A stretch of DNA of 64,000 bases from Russula earlei (taxonomy: Eukaryota > Basidiomycota > Agaricomycetes > Russulales > Russulaceae). The DNA is taken from contig JAGFNK010000170.1 of assembly GCA_025769875.1 (NCBI GenBank), positions 1 through 64,000 on the forward strand, in the 5' to 3' direction. This document shows positions 33,386 through 43,631 of the stretch, piece by piece. Position 1 is the stretch's first letter, and every line of letters starts with the position of its first letter. A model generated the notes under the pieces. It had not been told where the DNA came from. It searched no databases and saw only the letters and a program-made list of their open reading frames with translations. A program made the translations under genes and the position numbers.

Positions 33386-34506
33386 TCAACCCGCGGCCTG
33401 TGTCCTCCCCAGTCTCTTGTTCGTAGCCATGGGCTGACCGCTCGCAGGGTGTGCAAGATCCGCGAGGCGTGCCTCGCGCATGCGCAGACAACAGCTGTGT
33501 CAAGAAGGCCGGGGTGACAACGTCGTCCCCGGCGCTGACCCCCGCTCGCGGCGAGCCCAGACTCGGGGGCAGCGTCGGAGTAGCGCTCCCACAGCGTGTA
33601 GAGAGAGAGGATCTCCTGCGCGACCATCGCAGGCCGGCCATGAAGTCGACAAAGTCCTGCTGCTGCACGGGCGCGGGCTTCCGGTCCGCGCTGCCCGTGT
33701 TCGTGCGCGAGGAGCGGCGTGGAGGGGGCGCGGGTGCCGCGGATTGCGCTGGGATCGCGTCGCGCGTCTTGTCGTTCAGCACGAGCGTGAGGTAGATCGC
33801 AGCGATGGCGGTCATGTGTGGTGGGTAGAGGAGGCAGAGCTCGGAGCGGTACGTGTCGTTGATGATGAACCTGTCAAAGTTCGGACGCGCAACGTTTGGT
33901 CAGGTTTCTTTTTGCGGTTTGGAGTGTGTGTGTGTGTGTGGGGGGGGGGCATGCTGTTTGGAGGGGCCCTTCTCCGAGCTCGAGTCTTCCCTCACCGGTG
34001 CCCCAGTATTGTGGGCCGTTGTCGATACCGACCCCAACCTCTCCTGCTTCGGAGACGACTGCGTGTGCCGCTTCTCTCCTGCAAAGAGTGAGGAGGGTGC
34101 GGTATAGATGGGACACGATGAGGTCACATTCAAGGTCGCTCACGAGATAGAACTCCATCTCTGCAAGCTTCGAGTTGTCCGAGGGGAAGGTCTTGATGCC
34201 ATACCCCTCCTCTGGTCACGCGATCGAGCGACGATCGGTCGGCAAAATCAAGCCAGCGCTAAAAACCCGCGACGTACGGCTGAACATGAGGCGCGATTCG
34301 GAGACGACATTCTTGATGTGGACAGGGGATTCTTCTGCCTTTGCGGCGACGTAGCAGCACGCGGCTATCACCATGAAGGGGTCCGTCTCGCAGTACAAGT
34401 TTTTGACGTAGAACCGCCTGGAAAAGACCGTGGCCGTGGCGATCACACGCTGACGCAGCGTCAAGCGTTTGCCTAACATCGTGATGACTTGTGGGGGGGA
34501 AGGCAT
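33386..34506 (-). pseudogene. Cyclin C (SSN8-type) relic, 5'-truncated and frameshifted
   Basis: Recognisable blocks in order on the minus strand: MLGKRLTLRQRVIATATVFS, ETDPFMVIAACCYVAAKAEE, SPVHIKNVVSESRLMFS, YGIKTFPSDNSKLAEMEFYL, DLECDLIVSHLYRTLL, GPQYWGTGEGRLELGEG, FIINDTYRSELCLLYPPH, AIAAIYLTLVLNDKTRD, QQQDFVDFMAGL, VAQEILSLYTLWERYSD, VVTPAFLTQLL and REARLADLAHPASGQP. Cyclin C is the Mediator kinase-module cyclin. Here the first part of the cyclin box is absent, cut where the segmental duplication ends near 34620, and at least three frame changes occur after DFMAGL (around 33640, 33545 and 33485). A GT-repeat and G-run lie in an intron near 33930. Confidence 0.8.
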
Positions 34507-34619
34507 GGCATAAGCTGCTGACACGGAAAAGGCGCGTCCGATCGATTGCGGGTTTCCCCCCTGACCCCTCCGACCGAGCGCGCCCCCTCCGACCAACAAG
34601 AAACACGTCGACGATGTCT

Positions 34620-37600
34620 GGTGTGATGGACAAGCGATGGAAAAAGATCCGGCTGGCTTGTAGCGAGGGTGCTTGTGTGTGTGCGGGCCGCGCGCGTGAC
34701 CACGGCTGGTTTGGGGTTTACATGGCTCGTAGTGTCCGTTGGGTGTCGTGTCGTGTCGTTGTCCCTTGTGGAGTGGCCGTTATGTTTTTTGACGTTTCGA
34801 TGCGGAGTCCGCGTTTCTTCATCCCTTATATGATACTCCTTGTTCACGTTGCGGCAGCGTGGCAAGAAGAAGATCCAGGCATGTTAAACCCGAGTCCCGA
34901 CGCGCATATAAAATGAGCGTCTGTTACCGCTGATACGTATCAAATCGATTGATTGTCCGTCACAATATGCCCTTCGCCCTCCTCTCTCTCTCTTTTTTTT
35001 TTTGCCTCTCCTAGTCGCGACTCCAGCGGTGTATTGGGTGCAATCAGCAAGGTGTGCCCGACGGAAGGGGATACAGGGTGCGTAACATCGGGGTGATGCA
35101 CTCAGAGCTCCCTCAGATCGGGATATATATATACGAGGAAGCAAGTGAGGTAGAACATGACAGCAAGAACAAGTATATACGACAATCGTCCGTGGTGCAC
35201 CACCGCAAGTTCCCTCCTCGCGGCAGGACCGTCAAGATGCGAATATCTAGTCGGATCCTTGGAGGCGCCTTTGCCTGGTCCCCCTCTTCGACGACTTGGG
35301 GTACATCCCCTTCATTTGCTTCGAAAAATGACAGAACCCCTTCACCACATTCAATTTTAACAAGCCAGCCAACCCCTCTGCAAACTCCTGGTGGGCTTTC
35401 TGCGTCGCCGCACGCTTGTTCTCGGCCACATCCGGGCTGACGTTGCGGCACTCGGGCGGCGGGTTCTTGCGGTGCCGGACCAGCGAGTCGCCGCGCGCAA
35501 AGTAATCCCCGCACAACTCGCAGAAGGAGATGCTGCGAGGGTGCGCCTCCGCCGTGTCGGAGTGTCTTTTGTAGTCTTCCCAGTTCGAAAAATCGGCGTC
35601 GGGGCAGAGTCGGCATTTGAGTGCGCGGACAGCCCCGCGTGCCCAGTCGGCCGCCGTGGCCTCGAGCATCGACCGATGCCTCTCGTTCAGTCGCTTTGAG
35701 ATTCGGAACCGATACTCTTCCGCCGCCTCCCCATCCTCATCGTTCGCGCTATTGGCTTCTTGTTGCCGCACCATGTTGCTTGTGTGGAGCCACGCCGCTC
35801 CCTGTTCTCTCCCCTCTACCCAAGGTAGCTCTTCCTGCGCAATTGTTCTCATCGATTCCTGCTGGTCATTTGGCCCCTGCAGGAATGGATGGTAAAGTCC
35901 TTGCGCGTTCGGGGTTGCGAGCCTCTCCGCTCCACGTCCCACAACCTCGGATTTACTATCTCTTCTTGTCAGGATCCTGGTGGCAGGTTTGTAATGAGTC
36001 CTGTTCGTGGACCGTCCTGCATCCAAGACCCTGATTGTAGTGGCCATCTTGGCCTTGCCCTTTCTGGCGCACGTATCGTCCTTGGCTGTTATCCGCCTCT
36101 GAGCTTGCATCGTCCTCGTCTCGACGTCGCTTGCCAAGGAGGGTCTGTGGCACCACGAACGCGTCCTGGTTGGATGCCGGTGCGACAGAGGCGGGTAAGT
36201 AGAGCCCAGCCTGCCTGTACTCTGTTTGAGACCTGGAGGCCGCAGCGTCAGTCATGGCCATCACGTCGACCCGTAGGCAGGACACGGAACAGAAGAGAAT
36301 ACGTACGAAGTTTCAACCCCAGCGAGACCAAATGGCCCTGCGTCGTAGCTCGATGGCATTGGCCCTGCTACGCACTGATATGTGTCAGGGTAACCCAGCA
36401 GCCACGGGAAGTCGAATGGCCAGGTCGAGTCGACCTGGGAAGTGGCGGCCGGTGACACGAATCCGTTTGGAACCGGGACCTGCCGGCATGTCAATCTAGG
36501 CGGAACCTTTATGCTCGTAAGATTCGTGCTCACGCTGTCCAACACCGGCGGCGGTTGGGAGGATTCGGGGGTAAGTTCAACCCAGGAATCGTCGTTCGCC
36601 GACGATGGTACAGAATCTACTTCTAAAAAAGCTTGCAATCCAATTGCGTGAAGACAAGCCCATAACAGAAAAGATGGATGCGACCTACGCGGCATTGGCA
36701 TCTCCCAAGGAGGATGGAAGTCCTGTGACGCGACAAGGGAAGTCAATTGTTGACGATTGACGGCAAGACACTGTGCACGCACGGTGTTCAGATAGTCGAA
36801 ACTACCAGAACCAAAGGAGTCGGGGGAAGGGGCGGACGTCGCGGGGAAGGTATCATCGATGGCGGTAAACGTGCCGTCGCCATTGGGCAGGCTTCCGAAA
36901 ATATCTGACAGAGTGTTCCAATCGATGTCCTGCAACAGCGAGTCGTGAATACCCTTTACACGCCCAGGAGATGAGATGATGCCCACAGCAGAGCCGCCCG
37001 GAAGCGAGTCGAAGTTGACGGGTTGTAGATTGTCCGCGGTCTCGGACCATACGCTCGTTTGGTCCTCTTGTGGCGCGAGATATGACCACAGCGCGCTGTC
37101 GCCGGGGTTTCGAAAATCCATGAAGCGTTGATCTGTTGGGGTTGTACTGCGAGTGAGACGCGGAAGAAAATCGAGGTGTGGGGGGTGATGCGGACGTGCT
37201 TTTTAACGTGGGGGATGGGCGCTTCCCACACCCCCCCGGCCTGGAGGCTCGCTCGCGGGGTGCGTCTATGGTTCAGTACCTTTTCGGTACGTGGCCTCCG
37301 CGTAATTTGACCACGCTTTTCTCCGCCCGGCCGGCTATGGATCGTCCCGTGTACTCGGTGGAGTGCTGGGAACGGCCTACCTACAGGATCTCAATGACCG
37401 CGTAAGTATTGGCGCCTAAACGCAACCGCCTTCGAGGAGAAACGCCACCTGCGTGTCTGGGGCACCCATCCTATCATTGTGCTGATGTGTCGGGCGTGTA
37501 TCTGTCAAAAAAAAAGGCATTTCCACAAACAGTCATTGAAACGGTTTTTTTTTTCCTTTGTTCCGTCGCAAACGAGGAACAAAAGTCCGCTTGGAGCGTG

Positions 37601-37640
37601 TCATTGGGTCCAGAAAGGCATTCCAGAAAGGCATTGAGCT
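34620..37640 (-). repeat. Right arm of the inverted segmental duplication
   Basis: Counterpart of 18900-22771 in opposite orientation. It carries promoter, coding and 3' flank of the C2H2 gene. Its inner boundary abuts the truncated cyclin C relic. Divergence between arms is substantial (many substitutions and small indels), so this duplication is clearly older than the nested TIR pair. Confidence 0.8.
35247..37121 (-). pseudogene. C2H2 zinc-finger gene, copy 2, one-base frameshift
   Basis: Starts MDFRNPGDSALWSYLAPQED at 37121; first exon runs to about 36290, then the next reads SQTEYRQAGLYLPASVAPAS ... DNSQGRYVRQKG. There one extra base relative to copy 1 (near 36070) moves the frame; the remainder (RKGKAKMATTIRVLDAGRST ... 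KCRLCPDADFSNWEDYKRHS, SISFCELCGDYFARGDSLVR) continues open in the shifted frame to 35247. It contains two C2H2-like fingers near the carboxyl end, the second of classical type (C-x2-C-x12-H-x3-H), uninterrupted here. Probably a nuclear DNA-binding protein before decay. No named family recognised. Confidence 0.7.
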
Positions 37641-37984
37641 GAGACGGCGCGCATAGCTTTGTAAACAACCGACACAGAGTAGACCACATAAAATATCCTC
37701 CGCAAGGTGCCACAGTGACCCAAGCGCTTGGCGGTGTGGTCGTGAACGGGTTGCTTCCGAGTCGGGCCTAACCTCAGTGCGAAGTCATCCGTTAACTGCT
37801 TGAGGTAAATGTGAGACCATGAAGAACTCTTCAGTTCATGGCGGTTGCTTTCATGCCCTAAGACAGCAGGGTTTCACTGAATACTTATCGTTGACAGTCA
37901 CCGGGGGAATAAGAGCAGAGCAGCTAGACATGCATCTGTCCGAAATCGGAAAATTGGGTGATAATTAATCATGTAAACATGATG

Positions 37985-38085
37985 GGGAGGCAAGTCATTC
38001 AAAGATACCGAAAGGACTCGGACATGCAGCCATCCAGGATCTCCCGTTGAGACTGCTTCGCTAGTTGATAAAATACAGTAAGGTC
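37985..38085 (-). pseudogene. CobW exon fragment
   Basis: About 100 bp are clearly related to 44880-44980 in the intact CobW gene: the segment encoding QLAKQS...EIL(D/N)GCM and its adjoining intron (CAAGTCATTC(A/G)AAGATA). No other CobW exon is next to it. It marks a third CobW copy beside membrane-protein copy 2. Confidence 0.6.
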
Positions 38086-38413
38086 GAGGCGAGTCGCAAT
38101 TGGAAAAACAAAAGTGGATATGGATATATGTTGTACACCTACATTTCGATAACATACCAAGGCCTGCAAGTTATCAGAGGCCATTTGCGCTCAATGGCGC
38201 ATTTTCCACCAAACGATTCCACGTTCGGAGATACAACTGAATAGTTATCAATTGATCACCTCAGACATTGATCATGTCAGAGTGAAGAACATAAAAAGAC
38301 GGGAAGGGGGCAAGGCACAGGTCAAGTATCAATAAAGATAGGTGAGAGGCGCCTATTTCATGCCGGCATGCCCAACATGAACGCCGTTATCCCCCTTCCC
38401 ACCTCTTGCCAAG

Positions 38414-39798
38414 ATGCTCATCATTCTTGCAATTCTAGCGGCCACCCGTGCATTCCCTCTTGGCCAATCCTCACCACCTCCCGACCAATTTCAACCCCGA
38501 ACTCCCTCCTGCGACGATCCTGACGGATGTCGATCCCTCTGGCACATAATATGGAGTTGTGCCGTCACTCTACTCTTGTGTACCTGGGTCTCGGTGCATC
38601 CGAACGTCCCAAGTCCTGATGAGACATGGCCAAGGGTCACGCTGCGACGGATAGGACTCATGCTCGGTGCCCTTTTTGTTCCCGAATTCATGGTCGCTTG
38701 GGCATTGAAACAACGGCAGGTCGCCGTTGATCTAGCAAAGGAGCACAAAGGTGAGCCCTAAAAGCTGAAGGAGATCATCAATTCTCACAATCTGATGCAG
38801 ACGAGGGATGGACGGTCACTCACGGATTCTTTGCACTTATGGGAGGATTCACAGAGTACGAAGGAAACCGGCCCGTCCGTGTGCTCTTGCCTGAAGAGCT
38901 CAGATCCTACTCTCTGACGGGCAATGGCGATTTTCCACGGATCGCGAGAGCGGAGATCGAAGACAAAAGCAAAGGAGATATCGTCTCGAAAATGCTCGTC
39001 ATCCTACAAACCGGCTGGTTTGTGACGCAATGCATCGCGCGAGGTGTCGAGGGCCTACCAATCACTGAGCTGGAGCTCGTCACGGTTGCATTTGCAACAC
39101 TGAATTTTGTGATGTACCTCCTGTGGTGGGACAAGCCTCTCCATGTGCAACGTGGAGTGCGAGTATACAAGCAACGATACACTGAACAACCCATATACGA
39201 TGGGGGTATTGAAGCCACAAGATCAGATGGATTTTGGGGCGCACTTGGAGGTGCACTTTCTGACCTTCCAGCTGCGATTGTCCATGGACCATTCGCTGGG
39301 AATTACGAATTCGTTGGTAACTCGTGGCTATTCCGTGTCATCCTGTGGCCAATCGTGAAACCTTTTGACATTGTTGATGGCGAACCACCTCGGGAGGAAG
39401 AGAACCTGAAGAGGGTCAACACATTTCATCCTGAAGAATGGGTCAATGGTAGCATGCCCGGGCCTTTCGCGGTGTTCATTATGGCTGTCATCGCGCTGGC
39501 CTTTGGTGGGATTCACTGCGTTGGATGGTCGTTCGCTTTCCCCTCAAGCATAGAGCAAATTCTCTGGCGTGTCGCTTCAGTCTCCATAATCGGTGTCCCA
39601 CCCACGTTTATGTTATTTGTGTTTGTAGATTCTCTTTCGGCTTTCCCTAATTACAATACGTATCACCGTCTTCTCTCAGGTGTTTATATGCTTGGTCGTT
39701 TGACGTTACTTGTACTCCCTTTCCTCTGTCTTCGATCGCTTACTCCTGCAGATTACCGTGATGTCCACTGGGCTTCGTTCATTCCACATATATCATAG
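38414..39798 (+). CDS. Fungal multi-pass membrane protein, copy 2 (intact)
   Basis: Exons 38414-38750 and 38801-39798 with a 50-nt GT-AG intron at the same place as copy 1. Hydrophobic start (MLIILAILAATRAFPLGQ), then CRSLWHIIWSCAVTLLLCTW, MLGALFVPEFMVAWALK, GFFALMGGFTEYEGNRPVRV, LLPEELRSYSLTGNGDFPR, LNFVMYLLWWDKPL, FAVFIMAVIALAFGGIHCVG, RLTLLVLPFLCLRSL and the family ending WASFIPHIS. The family is widespread in filamentous fungi as about 5-7-pass membrane proteins of unknown role. The upstream flank keeps the uninterrupted promoter, including GGCGCCTATTTCATGCC, shared with copy 1 beyond its transposon. Confidence 0.85.
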
Positions 39799-39899
39799 AT
39801 CACCACCTTATGACTCAGCCATTGTCATTTTACCACATGCCATGGTATTTTGCAGCAACTACTGTCCGAAGAAACACAATCACTTTCCATCTACCCACT

Positions 39900-40360
39900 G
39901 GAAGGCTCACAGTGTCCGAGTCTGAGATCACAGTGACGTGGGGAATGTGGTCTCTGCCCCGGCTATGGCGCATAGATTGTCCCTGCAGAGACACGCAAGG
40001 GGGTATCGTGCTTGGCTCGTTATGCAGGTATTCCAGCATCCGGAATTCTTCGTCTATGGCGACGATGAGTTTCTCGAAACATGTCCCAAAAGGAGGTTGC
40101 CACGGGCGCGGTCATGATGCTGAAGAGCAAGCACAAGTCATCTTCCTCAGATCCTTGTCTAAAACGAGAGGCAATGGGAGAACATGTCTGCTACTGACGT
40201 GCGCAAACAAGGTGAAGACCACCATCAGCGTTCGCCGTGTCATTCCCCAAGTGAGATATGGTGGTGGTCACCCTCATCTTTGTCGATAAGATTCGGCCGA
40301 CAATGATAAAAATATGTTGAGAAGGGAGTCTTTGTTGAGGATATAGGTTTTATCTGGGGG
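39900..40360 (-). pseudogene. F-box/LRR gene relic
   Basis: Minus-strand blocks include YILNKDSLLNIF (compare HILDNDSLLNII in the F-box gene at 1761-3479), then in another frame YHCRPNLIDKDEGD, and MLEYLHNEPS (compare MLEYLYIGPS). Frames shift repeatedly and most of the body is missing. It is convergent with membrane-protein copy 2, matching the arrangement after copy 1. Confidence 0.65.
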
Positions 40361-41140
40361 GTTGTTTGCTCTCAAAGTAATACGAGTAGCAGAATAGGCC
40401 AGCGCAGAATGAGCGAGGACTCCAGCGCATGCGCGGAACCCAAGACTCGGACCTGGACGGGGTTGGTCAATTGTCGTGATGAATTAAGGGAGTGGGATGG
40501 AATGAGAAAATGCCCGGGGAGTAAATATTGCCAGTGACTATCTTTGAGGGTTTGAGCTGGTGAGGTGAAGCGCTTTGAATTTTGGAGTTACCTTTTTACT
40601 GACCATTACTGTGAAAAGCTACCTTCTGTGATCCATCTTTCCACACGCCTGCAGCCCACCCTCTGCATCGCATCTAACCATATTCCCCGGGTTAACAGCT
40701 TTGGACAAAAAAACGTGGACGACTTGTCACGACGCAGATTTCTCGTCACCATTACGGACAAATAAAATCAGCGCGGTCGCCTCGCACGTCGAGAGTGCGA
40801 GGAAACATCGTGTGGATGAAGAGCATCCTGTATCAGATGGACATGGTCGATTTGCGCCACGAGACGAAGCCCGACAGTGTATATAGAGGCATGGGTCGTA
40901 CGGATCATGAAAGATCGTGGCACATATCACATGATGAATTGGTCAACGAAGCCACCCGAGCTACCGTTCAAATCGCATCGCGATTCTTCTGGGGCTCGAT
41001 AAGCGGATTGAGATACTGATCGAGGTAGATGTTGTTGCGCGAAAACCATAGTGAGGGAAATGTTTTTACGCTATGTGTCAGGGAGAGTATCTTGAGCGTT
41101 GTCAAAGCTGTCGTTCGTCCATGGCGAGCCAAGGCAAACC
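40361..41140. other. Spacer, no supported gene
   Basis: Short frames on both strands around 40560-41020 have no recognisable domain. I see no repeat structure or RNA gene here. Confidence 0.35.
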
Positions 41141-41143
41141 TCG

Positions 41144-41600
41144 TCAGTCGTGAGAGGAACAAAGAGGACTGTCCCACCGAACCTCGATGTTTACCTTCGT
41201 GGTATCGATCCGCATGGCGAGCGCGTACAGCTTGTAGGTCAGGTAGGACCAAAGGCGAGCAGAAGCTGCCAGAGGATCGCCTGATAAGGAAGGGATGTCG
41301 GTTCGTACTCTGCCAAGGCTGACCTATATTTGCTGAGACGCGGAATGGCACCTACGTATTCTACACGATCGAGGAGATGCTGTGCTTCGCTCAACGCCAC
41401 GGAAACGCAGGGGACGACATTGCAGGGAAGCAAGAAGCGGAGGTAAAGTACAAGGTCGTAGACGCCAAGTAAGGAAAGACAGAGGGTGAGGACGTCGATG
41501 AAGCGCTTGTCTAGAGTGATACAGACGAGAAGCGATAACAGGTCGGTTGTTGATCCAGGAAAGATAGTATGGGATGCAAAGGACGAGCAGATGGGTATCG
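41144..41600 (-). pseudogene. Relic of an uncharacterised agaricomycete family (LDKRF...LDRVE type)
   Basis: The minus strand reads LLSLLVCITLDKRFIDVLTL, LGVYDLVLYLRFLLPCNVV, ALSEAQHLLDRVEYVGAIPR, then after a frame change near 41240 LTYKLYALAMRIDTTKVN and a stop at 41144. I recall this pattern from many small predicted proteins in mushroom genomes, with no known function. The frame change and the missing middle suggest decay. Confidence 0.45.
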
Positions 41601-42258
41601 GGGAGACTTGATGAGGGCGAATTTAAAACTCAGGAATGCCATCCTCGCCTTTCCGCCGCAAGGGGGCTTGGAGTGAGGCACAGTTTCCTGTTCAGTATTA
41701 AGAATATCCGCTTCGCATTTCGAACCGAGTTTTCTTTCTCATTCCACAAGTTCGTTTGCTATATGGGATACGGCGTGTTCAGTTCGCTTGAAAACCTCGC
41801 GTGGCCAACAAATTTTGCACCAGTAACGCATTCGGTTCTACATGCTCTCTTGCGCGCCTCGCAAGCTGCGCGATCTGAGAGAGTGGAAGACAGGACAATA
41901 AAGAGAAGCACAGATGCGAAAGCAACAAGAGGGATGACAAACCAAAGCACGCAGGAACGAAAGCGCCGCAGAAAGCATCAGAAAAAAGAATAACGCTCGC
42001 AGAGCCTGTGTGGCGGATGGGAGGAATGCAGGTGTGTGCGAAACGGATGGAATGGGCATCAACAAGAACGATAAATGGCAAAGCGCCGAATGGGAGAAAA
42101 CCATTTGTTGGACGACGAAGCAAAGATCGAGGGACTGAAATACCGTGACAAAGGCCAGCACGCTAAGAAGCGCCTATTCCGACTTCACAGCATGCCGGCA
42201 TGCCCAGCTTCGGAGGAACACCTGCCATTGTCCAACCCTCTTCCCACCTCCTGCCAAG
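41601..42258. other. Upstream flank of membrane-protein copy 3
   Basis: No supported gene. The last 100 bp keep the promoter motif GCGCCTATTCC, CATGCCGGCATGCCCA and CTTCCCACCTC(C/T)TGCCAAG shared with copies 1 and 2. Overlapping hydrophobic frames on the minus strand (41760-42160) are probably chance. Confidence 0.4.
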
Positions 42259-43610
42259 ATGTTCATCATTCTTGCAATTCTAGCGGCCACCCGTGCATTC
42301 CCTCTTGGCCAACACCAACTTCTACCCCGAAGTCCATCTTGTGACGGTCCTGATGGATGTCGATCCCTCTGGCACATAATATGGAGTTGTGCCGTCACCA
42401 TACTCTTGTGCACCTGGGTCTCGGTGCACCCGAACATCCCAAGTCCTGATGAGACATGGCCAAGGGTCACGCTGCGACGGATAGGACTCATGCTCGGTGC
42501 CCTTTTTGTTCCGGAATTCATGGTCGCTTGGGCATTGAAGCAACGACAGGTCGCCGCCGATCTAGCAATGATGCACAAAGGCGAGTCATAAAAGCCGAAG
42601 AAGATCATCAATACTCATAATCTGATGCAGATGAGGGATGGACGATCACCCACGGATTCTTTGCAATTATGGGAGGATTCATGGAATACGAAGGAAACCG
42701 GCCTGTCAGAGTGCTCTTGCCTGAAGAGCTCAGATCCTACTCTCTGACGGGCAATGGCGAATTTCCACGGATCGCGAAAATGGAGATCGAAGACAAAAGC
42801 AAAGGAGATATCGTCTCGAAAACGCTTGTCGTCCTGCAGACCAGCTGGTTTGTGACGCAATGCATCGCGCGAGGTGTCCAAGGCCTACCGGTCACTGAGT
42901 TGGAGCTCGTCACGGTCGCGTTTGCAACACTGAATTTCGTGATGTACCTCCTGTGGTGGGACAAGCCTCTCAATGTGCAATGCGGAGTGCGAGTATACAA
43001 GAAACGATCTATGGAAGAACCCATCGACGATGGGTGTGTTGAAGCTGCAAGATTTTGGGCCGCACTATGGGATGCACTTTCTGACCTTCCAGCCGCAATT
43101 GTCCGTGGACCGTCATTGATTAGCGGCACCGAACTCATTGACGCACCGTGGCTAGTCCGTGTCCTCGTGTGGCCACTCGCGAAGCCTTTTACAATTATGG
43201 ATGGAGAAGGGAATGTGAACTTGAAGAGGGTCCACACATTTTATCCTGACAAGTGGGCCACTGGTGATGACATTCCCGGGCCTTTTGCGGGATTCACTAT
43301 TGCTGCCATCGCGTTGGCCTTCGGTGGGATTCACTGCGTTGGATGGTCGTTCGCTTTTCCCTCAAACACAGAGCAAATACTTTGGCGTGTTGCTTCAGTC
43401 TCCATAATTGTTGTCCCACCCCTGTTTATGTTCCTCATGTTTGTATATGTTCGTTTAGAATTCGACAGTGGGTATTACGGGATACTAATAACAGGCGTTT
43501 ATATGCTTAGTCGATTGGCGTTGCTTGTACTCCCTTTCCTTTGTCTTAGATCCCTTCCTCCTGCAGCTTACCATGATGTACACTGGGCTTCATTCATCCC
43601 TCATGTATGA
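42259..43610 (+). CDS. Fungal multi-pass membrane protein, copy 3 (GC splice donor)
   Basis: Starts MFIILAILAATRAFPLGQ; exon 1 ends at 42580 and exon 2 begins at 42631. Exon 2 is open to the conserved ending WASFIPHV. Membrane segments correspond to copies 1 and 2. Two differences: the intron begins GCGAGT where copies 1 and 2 have GTGAGC, so splicing needs a GC donor; and a loop of several residues is missing after CVEAARFW. If the intron is retained, the frame stops at 42591, giving only a ~111-residue protein. The gene converges on the CobW gene with 21 bp between the stop codons. Confidence 0.8.
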
Positions 43611-43631
43611 TATTCCAAATCCTCTATGTAT

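Noticed and set aside
41759..42161. Hydrophobic minus-strand frames before membrane-protein copy 3
   Set aside because: Several overlapping hydrophobic frames in AT/TC-rich sequence, no homology to the flanking families; taken as chance.
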